The position numbers and the translations under genes are program-made. Of a DNA stretch of 64,000 nucleotides, positions 12,444-22,485 are shown one piece after another. This DNA is from Pleurodeles waltl (lineage: Eukaryota > Chordata > Amphibia > Caudata > Salamandridae), in assembly GCF_031143425.1 (NCBI RefSeq), contig NC_090440.1, forward strand, positions 338,089,844-338,153,843, in the 5' to 3' direction. Numbering within the stretch: the first letter of the stretch is position 1; each line of letters starts with the position of its first letter. Below the pieces are notes generated by a model. The model worked only from the letters and a program-made list of their open reading frames with translations, did no database searches and was not told the origin of the DNA.

Positions 12444-14311
12444 AAAGCAAGGCTGTGCGCTCAGAGATCCCATAGCAGAAAAGATCTAGAATCCATCCTG
12501 GAGGTGAACTGATGATGTACTGGAGCGTAATCTGTATCTGACTGAGACGCGCGGTTTCTATCTTCCTCTGCTGGAGACACAGAGTAGAAGGTTCTCCCTT
12601 TATAAAGCACCTGTAAGCTCCGCCCGCTGAGCCACGCCCTGTCCACCCTCGAAGTAGGTAAAGAATTTCCCGCCTTTTACCAGGATGATGGACAGCTTTC
12701 CAAAACGACCCAATGCGTTTACCGCCGATTCCGGTGGTGCGTTGTTGATGCTCAGAAGCACAAGGACATCTCCACAAAGACGCACTAGTAACAATCACAT
12801 TGCCAAAGGCACACAAGGTTGCTGGAGACGTTTACCCCGTGGCCCATCACGTACCCTTAGTGTACAATATAAACAGGGCGTATAAAACATGCTAGGTAAC
12901 GCTTACTGACATACTCGTAGAAAATACTCCGGTTGGGTAGGCCACAATGCTCATTTTACAGAAACTAAACCTCAAAGGAAGCACTTCCAAATATAAACGT
13001 AGCAGGTGCCGCAGTTGAAGCTCAGCTTCTGGAAAGGACAAGCCACCCTAATCTCTTGGACTTGGCAAAGATAAAGCAAGGCGGTGCGCTCAGAGATCCC
13101 ATAGCAGAAAAAGATCTAGAATCCTTCCTGGAGGCGAACTGATGATGTACTGGAGCGTAATCCGTATCTGACTGCGACGCGCGGTTTCTATCTTCCTCTG
13201 CTGGAGACACAGAGTAGAAGGTTCGCCCTTTATAAAGCACCTGTAAGCTCCGCCCGCTGAGCCACACCCGTCCACCCTCGAAGTAGGTAAAGGAATTCCC
13301 GCCTTTTTACTAGGATGATGGACAGCTTTCCAAAACGACCCGAATGCGTTTACCGCCGATTCCGGTGGTGCGTTGTGGATGCTCAGAAGCACGAGGACAT
13401 CTCCACAAAGACGCACTAGTAACAATCACATTGCCAAAGGAACACAAGGTTGCTGGAGACGTTTACCCCGTGGCCCATCACGTACCCTTAGTGTACAATA
13501 TAAACAGGGCGTATAAAACATGCTAGGTTACGCTTACTGACATACTCGTAGAAAATACTCCAGTTGGGTATGCCACAATGCTCATTTTACAGAAACTAAA
13601 CCTCAAAGGAAGCACTTACAAATATAATCGTAGCAGGTGCCGCAGTTGAAGCTCAGCTTCTGGAAAGGACAAGCCACCCTAACTCTTGGGCTTGGCAAAG
13701 ATAAAGTAAGGCTGTGCGCTCAGAGATCCCATAGCAGAAAAAGATCTAGAATCCTTCCTGGAGGTGAACTGATGATGTACTGGAGCGTAATCTGTATCTG
13801 ATTGTGACACGCGGTTTCTATCTTCCTCTCCTGGAGACACAGAATAGAAGGTTTCTCCCTTCATAAAGCACCTGTTAGCTCCGCCCGCTGAGCCACGCCC
13901 CGTCCACCCTCGAAGTAGGTAAAGGAATTCCCGCCTTTTACCAGGATGATGGACAGCTTTCTAAAACGACCCCACTGTGTTTTTACCGCCGATTCAGGTG
14001 GTGCGTTGTTGATGCGCAGAAGCATGAGGACATCTCCACAAAGACGCACTAGTAACAATAACATTGCCAAAGGCACACAAGGTTGCTGGAGACGTTTACC
14101 CCGTGGCCCATCACGTACCCCTAGTGTACAATATAAACAGGGCGTATAAAACATGATAGGTAACGCTTACTGACATACTCGTAGAAATACTCCGGTTGGG
14201 TAGACCACGATGCTCATTTTACAGAAACTAAACCTCAACAGGAAGCACTTAGAAATATAAACGTAGCAGGTGCCGCAGTTGAAGCTCAGCTTCTGGAAAG
14301 GACAAGCCACC

Positions 14312-14389
14312 CTAACTCTTGGGCTTGGCAAAGATAAAACAAGGCTGTGCGCTCAGAGATCCCATAGCAGAAAAAGATCTAGAATCCAT
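14312..14389 (-). CDS. Small conserved frame in satellite unit, 25 codons
   Basis: An ATG about 100 bp beyond the TATA box opens a 25-codon frame, MDSRSFSAMGSLSAQPCFIF followed by AKPKS and a stop. The same frame occurs in the units at 14967 and 16870 with at most one change. Two units (13074, 13704) have Lys in place of the start Met, and two (12444, 15606) lack one A in a run of five, which shifts the frame. The frame is also open upstream towards the TATA box. I recognise no function. It may be a first exon, a decayed coding start, or chance carried by recent duplication. Confidence 0.25.
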   Translation of the reverse strand: MDSRSFSAMGSLSAQPCFIFAKPKS

Positions 14390-14490
14390 CCTGGAGGTGA
14401 ACTGATGATGTACTGGAGCGTAATCTGTATCTGACTGTGACGCGCGGGTTCTATCTTCCTCTGCTGGAGACACAGAGTAGAAGGTTCTCC

Positions 14491-14535
14491 CTTTATAAAG
14501 CACCTGTAAGCTCCGCCCGCTGAGCCACGCCCCGT
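14491..14535 (-). promoter_or_regulatory. Core-promoter-like block repeated in each satellite unit
   Basis: Read on the minus strand this is GGGGCGTGGC, then GGGCGGAGC, CAGGTG and TTTATAAAG: two GC boxes and an E-box-like site upstream of a TATA box, in the order of a polymerase II core promoter. Equivalent blocks occur near 12600, 13230, 13858, 15121, 16391 and 17025. Copies vary slightly in the GC-box part, while the TATA part is conserved. On the opposite strand a second GGGCGTATAAAAC lies about 280 bp away in most units. Promoter activity is inferred from motif order only. Confidence 0.5.
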
Positions 14536-15742
14536 CTACCCTCGAAGTAGGTAAAGGAATTCCCGCCTTTTACCAGGATGATGGACAGCTTTCCAAAACG
14601 ACCCCACTGCGTTTACCGCCGATTCCGGTGGTGCGTTGTTGATGCTCAGAAGCACGAGGACATCTCCACAAAGACGCACTAGTAACAATCACATTGCCAA
14701 AGGAACACAAGGTTACTGGAGACGTTTACCCCGTGGCCCATCACGTACCCTTAGTGTACAATATAAACGGGGCGTATAAAACATGCTAGGTTACGCTTAC
14801 TGACATACTCGTAGAAAATACTCCGGTTGGGTAGGCCACGATGCTCATTTTACAGAAACTAAACCTCAAAGGAAGCACTTACAAATATAATCGTAGCAGG
14901 TGCCGCAGTTGAAGCTCAGCCTCTGGAAAGGACAAGCCACCCTAACTCCTGGGCTTGGCAAAGATAAAGCAAGGCTGTGCGCTCAGAGATCCCATAGCAG
15001 AAAAAGATCTAGAATCCATCCTGGAGGTGAACTGATGATGTACTGGAGCGTAATCTGTATCTGACGGTGACGCGCGGGTTCTATCTTCCTCTGCTGGAGA
15101 CACAGAGTAGAAGGTTTCTCCCTTTATAAAGCACCTGTAAGCTCCGCCCGCTGAGCCACGCCCCGTCCACCCTCGAAGTAGGTAAAGGAATTCCCGCCTC
15201 TTACCAGGATGATGGACAGCTTTCCAAAACGACCCCACTGCGTTTACTGTTGATTCCGGTGGTGCGTTGTTGATGCTCAGAAGCACGAGGACATCTCCAC
15301 AAAGATGCACTAGTAACAATCACATTGCCAAAGGCACACAAGGTTGCTGGAGATGTTTACCCTGTGGCCCATCACGTACCCTTAGTGTACAATATAAACG
15401 GGGCGTATAAAACATGCTAGGTCACGCTTACTGACATACTCGTAGAAAATACTCCGGTTGGGTAGGCCACGATGCTCATTTTACAGAAACTAAACCTCAA
15501 AGGAAGCACTTACAAAATACAAAATATAATCGTAGCAGGTGCCGCAGTTAAAGCTCAGCTTCTGGAAAGGACAAGCCACCCTAACTCTTGGGCATGGCAA
15601 AGATAAAGCAAGGCTGTGCGCTCAGAGATCCCATAGCAGAAAAGATCTAGAATCCATCCTGGAGGTGAACTGATGATGTACTGGACCGTAATCTGTATCT
15701 GACTGAGACGCGCGGGTTCTATCTTCCTCTGCTGGAGACACA

Positions 15743-16373
15743 GGGCCTGATTCTAATGTTGGCGGGCGGCAGGAGCCGCCCGCCAAGCTACCGCCGCTGA
15801 ATGAGCGCACCGCGGTCAAAAGACCGCGGCGGCCATTTAGACATTTCCTCTGGGCCGGCGGGTGCTCTCCAAAAGAGCGCCCGCCGGCCCAGAGGAAATG
15901 CCCCTGCAACGAGGACGCTGGCTCAGAATTGAGCCGGCGTAGTTGCAGGGGTGCGACGGGTGCAGTTTGCACCCGTCGCGTATTTCAGTGTCTGCTTAGC
16001 AGACACTGAAATACTTTGCGGGGCCCTCTTACGGGGGCCCCTGCCGTGCCCATGCCATTGGCATGGGCACGGCAGGGGCCCCCAGGGGCCCCGCTGCACC
16101 CCCTGCCGCCATCCTGTTCCTGGCGGGCGAACCGCCAGGAACAGGATGGCGGTAGGGGGTGTCAGAATCCCCCATGGCGGCGCAGCAAGCTGCGCCGCCA
16201 TGGGGGATTCAAAGGGCAGCGGTAAACCGGCGGGAGACCGCCGGTTTGCCTCTTCTGACCGCGGCCGAAGCGCCGCGGTCAGAATGCCCTGCGGGGCACC
16301 GCCGGCCTGTCGGCGGTGCTCCCGCCGACCCTGGCCCCGGCGGTCTTAGACCGCCGGGGTCAGAATGACCCCC
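15743..16373. mobile_element. Multi-hairpin MITE, copy 1 (3-bp ACA duplication)
   Basis: A 631-bp GC-rich insertion interrupts a satellite unit. Removing it and one ACA (15740-15742 or 16374-16376) restores the order seen in the other units. Termini are related inverted repeats: GGGCCTGATTCTAATG at the left, and GGGGGTCATTCTGACC when the right end is read in reverse. The interior is a chain of hairpins with 2-7 nt loops. Examples: GGCGGGCGGC/GCCGCCCGCC, a 27-bp arm starting CATTTCCTCTGGG, a 12-bp GCGACGGGTGCA arm, a 16-bp GTATTTCAGTGTCTGC arm, a 24-bp arm ending GCCCATGCC, a 29-bp arm ending TTCCTGGCGG, and a 22-bp arm starting GAATCCCCC. A 3-bp duplication fits PIF/Harbinger mobilisation. 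No transposase is encoded. Confidence 0.88.
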
Positions 16374-17399
16374 ACAGAGTAGAAGGTTCTCCCTTTATAA
16401 AGCACCTGTAAGCTCCGCCCGCTGAGCCACGCCCAGTCCACCTCGAAGTAGGTAAAGGAATTCCCGCTTTTTACCAGGATGATGGACAGCTTTCCAAAAT
16501 GACCCCAATGCGTTTTACCGCCGATTCCGGTGGTGCGTTGTTGATGCTCAGAAGCACAATGACATCTCCACAAAGACGCAGTAGTAACAATCACATTGCC
16601 AAAGGCACACAAGGTTGCTGGAGACGTTTACCCCGTGGGCCATCACGTACCCTTAGTGTACAATATAAACGGAGCGTATAAAACATGCTAGGTTACGCTT
16701 ACTGACATACTCGTAGAAAATACGCCGGTTGGGTAGGCCACGATGCTCATTTTACAGAAACTAAACCTCAAAGGAAGCACTTACAAAATATAATCGTAGC
16801 AGGTGCTGCAGTTAAAGCTCAGCTTCTGGAAAGGACAAGCCACCCTAACTCTTGGGCTTGGCAAAGATAAAGCAAGGCTGTGCGCTCAGAGATCCCATAG
16901 CAGAAAAAGATCTAGAATCCATCCTGGAGGTGAACTGATGATGTACTGGAGCGTAATCTGTATCTGACTGAGACGCGCGGGTTCTATCTTCCTCTGCTGG
17001 AGACACAGAGTAGAAGGTTCTCCCTTTATAAAGCACCTGTAAGCTCCGCCCGCTGAGCCACGCCCCCGTCCACCTCGAAGTAGGTAAAGGAATTCCCGCT
17101 TTTTACCAGGATGATGGACAGCTTTCCAAAACGACCCCAATGCGTTTTACCGCCGATTCCGGTGGTGCGTTGTTGATGCTCAGAAGCACAATGACATCTC
17201 CACAAAGACGCACTAGTAACAATCACATTGCCAAAGGCACACAAGGTTGCTGGAGACGTTTACCCCGTGGCCCATCACGTACCCTTACTGTAAAATATAT
17301 ACGGGGCGTATAAAACATGCTAGGTAACGCTTACTGACATACTCGTAGCAAATACTCCGGTTGGGTAGGCCACGATGCTCATTTTACAGAAACTAAACC

Positions 17400-18213
17400 A
17401 ATAACAATAAAATACACACACACTCTTTTAAACCTGTCTGACAAAGTATTTTTTACCCATGATTCTAATTATGTATTCTATGTGCATATGTGTGTGTATT
17501 CATGTGTGTGTGTCTACAAATATATATATATATGTGTATGTATGTGTATATGTTGTTTCTGAGCCTGGCATGTTTGTGGATCATTGCATGGCTCCTGGTT
17601 TTTTGGGTTGTTATACTAGATATCTACAAATTTCTGCTCTCTTTTTATCACACTTATCTTCTCATCACTCTTATGTCATGTCTCTATCAAACTATCCTCC
17701 ATTCTCATTCGGACTCATCCCAAATCCCTTCGACCACTTTCATCTCCTAAATATCTCTGCCTAAGCTCTTCCCTCCACCTCCACATCTAACTCACCAAAC
17801 CTCACTCTACCTCTGTGACATCCCACACAACCCTACTAAATTCTCCTGCATTCATCTCACCCTGCTACGATGCTCTCCCTAACCCTTCCACATCCTCTTT
17901 CCCCTCCGCTCCCCTTTTATTCATCTCAAGCCTTTGGATTGAGTAAATGAAGGATAAACTCCCAATTAACACTTCTGGATTTCTTTCCTCCTCCACCCCT
18001 CCATTACTCCAGTCAATCTAACTAACAAACTCTCATATCCGCAACTCAAATTAACTCATAATAATACTAAAACTGTACTCCTTATTAAATTATACTAATC
18101 CATCACTAATTCTTGTTGGGTACCGGAGTAGCGTGCTACTCATCGAAAAGCGCTTCGACGCCTCGTCAGGGGTAGTAAGCGCTATATAAATACGATTACA
18201 ATACAATTACAAT
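17400..18213 (+). other. LINE 3' untranslated region and tail, after the satellite
   Basis: Non-coding. It has a short TG/TA simple repeat (17480-17560), a pyrimidine-rich tract (17690-18060), and then a compact GC-richer end at 18116-18213. That end contains CGCTTCGACG, AGCGCTATATAAATAC and two ATTACAAT units. An AAGCGCTATATAAAT-type end followed by a short ATTAC-like repeat is the usual 3' terminus of L2/CR1-type elements. I therefore read it as the end of the LINE whose coding part stops at 12341. Confidence 0.6.
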
Positions 18214-18586
18214 CCTTGTCTGCCACCCCATTACCAGCACTGCCCTCCCTGTAGCTCCCCACCCAGTTGCCCGTGCCTGCTCACCCAGGAGGGTGGGAGT
18301 CTCCTTTGTTGCAGGCACCTCTGCTCCTGCCCCAGTCAGCCCTGATGCCCTCAATGAGGAGATTATTGACCTCCTGAGGTCCATCTCTGTAGGGCCGTCA
18401 ACCATCATGAATGCCGTCCAGGGACTGGCATCCCAGATGCAGAAGTCCAGTGCCTACCTGGAAGGCATTTATGGTGCCTTGGCTGGCCTACAGAGATCGT
18501 TTCAGGCTATGGCCTCCTCTTTGACAGCAGCCAGTGTCCCTTCATCTTCCATCTCCCCTCCAGCTACTTGTTCCCAATCAAAGATC
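18214..18586 (+). pseudogene. Myb-like gene B continuation, last-exon part 1
   Basis: The Harbinger Myb-like reading resumes directly after the LINE tail. The frame gives VSPDALNEEIIDLLRS, then GLASQMQKSSAYLEGIYGAL and LQRSFQAMASSLTAA, a helical segment like the C-terminal part of these proteins, then a Ser/Pro-rich linker. It stops where the 5' LTR begins at 18587; AGATC at 18582-18586 is the duplicated target. The same frame continues at 30476 past the retrotransposon. Confidence 0.65.
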
Positions 18587-21500
18587 TGTAGGAAAGTACC
18601 ATCTTGCCTGGCATGTTAACCCCATATTTCACTGTATATATCTTGTTTTAGTTGTATGTGTCACTGGGACCCTGCCAGCCAGGGCCCCAGTGCTCATAAG
18701 TGTGCCCTGTATGTGTTACCTGTGATATGACTAACTGTCTCACTGAGGCTCTGCTATCCAGAACCTCAGTGGTTATTCTCTCTCATTTCTTTCCAAATTG
18801 TCACTAACAGGCTAGTGACCAATTTCACCAATTTACATTGGCATACTGGAACACCCTTATAATTCCCTAGTATATGGTATTAAGGTACCCAGGGTATTGG
18901 GGTTCCAGGAGATCCCTATGGGCTGCAGCAATTCTTGTGCCACCCATAGGGAGATCTGACAATTCTTACACAGGCCTGCCAGTGCAGCCTGAGTGAAATA
19001 ACGTCCACGTTATTTCACAGCCATTTACCACTGCACTTAAGTAACTTATAAGTCACCTATATGTCTAACCTTTACCTGGTAAAGGTTGGGTGCTAAGTTA
19101 CTTAGGGCCTGATTCTAATGTTGGCGGGCGGCGGGAGCCGCCCGCCAAGCTACCGCCGCTGAATGACCGCACCGCGGTCAAAAGACCGCGGCGGCCATTT
19201 AGACATTTCCGCTGGGCCGGCGGGCGCTCTCCAAAAGAGCGCCCGCCGGCCCAGAGGAAATGCCCCTGCAACGAGGACGCCGGCTCAGAATTGAGCCGGC
19301 GGAGTTGCAGGGGTGCGACGGGTGCAGTTTGCACCCGTCGCGTATTTCAGTGTCTGCTTAGCAGACACTGAAATACTTTGCGGGGCCCTCTTACGGGGGC
19401 CCCTGCCGTGCCCATGCCATTGGCATGGGCACGGCAGGGGCCCCCAGGGGCCCCGCGGCACCCCCTACCGCCATCCTGTTCCTGGCGGGCGAACCGCCAG
19501 GAACAGGATGGCGGTAGGGGGTGTCAGAATCCCCCATGGCGGCGCAGCAAGCTGCGCCGCCATGGGGGATTCAAAGGGCAGCGGTAAACCGGCGGGAGAC
19601 CGCCGGTTTGCCTCTTCTGACCGCGGCCGAAGCGCCGCGGTCAGAATGCCCTGCGGGGCACAGCCGGCCTGTCGGCGGTGCTCCCGCCGACCCTGGCCCC
19701 GGCGGTCTTAGACCGCCGGGTCAGAATGACCCCCTTAGTGTGTGAGCACCCTGGCACTAGCCAAGGTGCTCCCACATTGTTCAGGGCAAATTCCCCAGAC
19801 TTTGTGAGTGCGGGGACACCATTACACTCGTGCACTATACATATGTCACGACATATGTATAGTGTCACAATGGTAACTCCGAACATGGCCATGTAACATG
19901 TCTAAGATCATGGAATTGTCACCCCAATGCCATTCTGGCATTGGGGAGACAATTCCATGATCCCCCGAGTCTCTAGCTCAGACCCGGGTACTGCCAAACT
20001 ACCTTTCCCGGGGTTTCACTGCAGCTGCTGCTGCTGCCAACCCCTCAGACAGGTTTCTGCCCTCCTGGGGTCCAGCCAGGATTGGCCCAGGAAGCCAGAA
20101 CAAAGGACTTCCTCAGAGAGAGGGTGTTACACCCTCTCCCTTTGGAAAAAGGTGTCAGGGCTGGGGAGGAGTAGCCTCCCCCAGCCTCTGGAAATGCTTT
20201 GATGGGCACAGATGGTGCCCATCTCTGCATAAGCCAGTCTACACCGGTTCAGGGATCCCCCAGCCCGGCTCTGGCGCGAAACTGGACAAAGGAAAGGGGA
20301 ATGACCACTCCCCTGACCTGCACCTCCCCTGGGAGGTGCCCAGAGCTCCTCCAGTGTGCTCCAGACCTCTGCCATCTTGGAAACAGAGGTGCTGCTGGCA
20401 CACTGGACTGCTCTGAGTGGCCAGTGCCAGCAGGTGACGTCAGAGACTCCTTCTGATAGGCTCCTCCAGGTGTTGCTAGCCTATCCTCTCTCCTAAGTAG
20501 CCAAACCTCCTTTTCTGGCTATTTAGGGTCTCTGCTTTGAGGAATTCTTTAGATAACGAATGCAAGAGCTCATCAGAGTTCCTCTGCATCTCTCTCTTCA
20601 CCTTCTGCCAAGGAATCGACTGCTGACCGCGCTGGAAGCCTGCAAAACTGCAACAAAGTAGCAAAGACGACTACTGCGACCTTGTAACGCTGATCCTGCC
20701 GCCTTCTTGACTGTTTTCCTGGTGGTGCATGCTGTGGGGGTAGTCTGCCTCCTCTCTGCACTAGAAGCTCTGAAGAAATCTCCCGTGGGTCGACAGAATC
20801 TTCCCCCTGCAACCGCAGGCACCAAAGAACTGCATCACCGGTCCTCTGAGTCTCCTTTCAGCACGACAAGCGAGGTCCTTTGAACTCAGCAACTCTGTCC
20901 AAGTGACTCCCACAGTCCAGTGACTCTTCAGTCCAAGTTTAGTGGATGTAAGTCCTTGCCTCCCCATGCTAGACTGCATTGCTGGGAATCGTGTGTTTTG
21001 CAGCTACTCCGGCTCCTGTGCACTCTTCCAGGATTTCCTTTGTGCACAGCCAAGCCTGGGTCCCCGGCACTCTAACATGCAGAGCACGATCTCCTGAGTT
21101 GTCCTCTGGCGTCGTGGGACCCTCTTTTGTGACTTCGGGTGAGCTCCAGTTCACTCCACTTCATAGTGCCTGTTCCGGCACTTCTACGGGTGCTGCTTGC
21201 TTCTGAGAGGTCTCCTTGTCTTGCTGGGTGCCCCTTCTGTCCCCTCACATAATTGGCGACATCCTGGTCCCTCCTGGGCCACAGCAGCATCCAAAAACCC
21301 TAACCACAACTCTTGCAGCTGGCAAGGCTTGTTTGCGGTCTTTCTGCACGGAAACACCTCTGCCCGACTCTTCATGACGTGGGACATCTATCCTCCAAAG
21401 GGGAAGTTTCTAGCCCTTGTCGTTCTTGCAGAATATACAGCTTCTACCATCCGGTGGCAGCTTCTTTGCACCCACAGCTGGCATTTCTTGGGCATCTGCC

Positions 21501-22214
21501 CACTCCCGACTTGATCGTGACTTTTGGACTTGGTCCCCTTGTTCCACAGGTACTCTCGTCAGGAAATCCATCATTGTTGCATTGCTGGTGTTGGTCTTCC
21601 TTGCAGATTTCCCCTATCACGACTTCTGTGCTCTTTGGGGAACTTAGGTGCACTTTGCACCCACTTTTCAGGGTCTTGGGGTGGGCTATTTTTCTAACCC
21701 TCACTGTTTTCTTACAGTCCCGGCGACCCTCTACAAGGTCACATAGGTTTGGGGTCCATTCGTGGTTCGCATTTCACTTCTAAAGTATATGGTTTGTGTT
21801 GCCCCTATCCCTATGTGCCCCCATTGCATTCTATTGTGACTATACATTGTTTGCACTGTTTTCTATTGCTATTACTGCATATTTTGGTATTGTGTACATA
21901 TATCTTGTGTATAATTGCTATCCTCATACTGAGGGTACTCACTGAGATACTTTGGCATATTGTCATAAAAATAAAGTACCTTTATTTTTAGTATAACTGT
22001 GTATTGTGTTTTCTTATGATATTGTGCATATGACACTAGTGGTACTGTAGGAGCTTCACTCGTCTCCTAGTTCAGCCTAAGCTGCTCTGCTAAGCTACCT
22101 TTTCTATCAGCCTAAGCTGCAAGACACCCCTCTACACTAATAAGGGATACTTGGGCCTGGTGCAAGGTGTAAGTACGCCTTGGTACCCACTGCAAGCCAG
22201 TCCAGCCTCCTACA
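18587..22214 (+). repeat. 5' LTR (3628 bp, includes a MITE)
   Basis: It matches the 3' LTR throughout, except for the 630-bp MITE and its TTA duplication at 19105-19737. The first ~1.3 kb of native sequence (U3) is a chain of inverted repeats: CACTGAGG/CCTCAGTG, GAAATAACGT/ACGTTATTTC, a 14-bp pair at 19833-19864, a 27-bp pair at 19906-19962 and CTGCTGGCA/TGCCAGCAG, among others. A TATTTAG box near 20519 could place transcription start just after the last hairpin. AATAAA at 21970-21975 is a candidate polyadenylation signal. At about 3.0 kb without the MITE, the LTR is very long for a Ty3-type element. Confidence 0.92.
19105..19734. mobile_element. Multi-hairpin MITE, copy 2 (TTA duplication), in the 5' LTR
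   Basis: A 630-bp insertion nearly identical to copy 1, in the same orientation. TTA is duplicated at 19102-19104 and 19735-19737. The 3' LTR carries the undisturbed site (near 27996-28000, CTTAGTGTG), which fixes both edges. Stems differ slightly from copy 1: the 29-bp stem is perfect here (TACC against GGTA), where copy 1 has one mispair. Because the 3' LTR lacks it, this MITE moved after the retrotransposon had integrated. Confidence 0.92.
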
Positions 22215-22485
22215 TTGGTTGTGCAGCGGTGGGATAAGTACTTGCAACTACTTACCACTTTGTCATATTGTACTTTTCATAAGAGAAAAATATACAAAAC
22301 AAGTTCAGTGTAAGTACACCTAACCAAAAAGTTTTGCTTTTCTTCTCTTACTCTTCTTGCTAAGTGCTGAAAAGTACCTCTAAACTTTCAAAAAGTTCTT
22401 AAAAAGTTTAAAAAGTTTTTTTCTGTTCTTTAAAAAGTTCTGAAACTTTTTCTTTCATTTTCTGTCCCTTAAACTCTTGTCTATC
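22215..22485 (+). promoter_or_regulatory. Primer-binding-site candidate and leader
   Basis: The 5' LTR ends CCTACA at 22214. TGGTTGTGCAGCGGTGGG begins two bases later, the position and TGG start expected of a tRNA primer-binding site; I did not assign the tRNA. The following 250 nt are A/T-rich with AAAAAGTT repeats and lead to the gag ATG at 22486. Confidence 0.45.

Larger units (their letters stand above)
12444..17399 (-). repeat. Satellite array, about 7.8 units of ~630 bp
   Basis: The block starting AAGCAAGGCTGTGCGCTCAG recurs at 12444, 13074, 13704, 14338 (AACAAGG variant), 14967, 15606 and 16870, with the last unit cut at 17399. Spacings are 630, 630, 634, 629 and 639 bp; the 1264-bp step is one unit plus a 631-bp MITE and its target duplication. 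Units differ by scattered substitutions and single-base length changes. Read on the minus strand, each unit has GC boxes, an E-box-like CAGGTG, a TATA box and then a short frame, so strand is given as minus. The array sits inside the 3' region of the LINE. I do not recognise the repeat family. Confidence 0.93.

Noticed and set aside
14312..14503. The satellite frame SRSFSAMGSLS as a keratin or other host first exon
   Set aside because: The resemblance is a few Ser/Arg/Phe residues only. Without a parent gene it is not supported.
15951..16349. A 132-codon frame in the MITE that recurs at 19313-19711
   Set aside because: It is the same in both copies because the copies are nearly identical. 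GC-rich palindromes lack stop codons, and the diverged copy 3 does not preserve the frame.
12444..16373. Satellite unit length (~630) nearly equals MITE length (630-631), hinting at a common origin
   Set aside because: The sequences are unrelated, and the MITE sits inside one satellite unit with its own target duplication. The equal length looks like coincidence.
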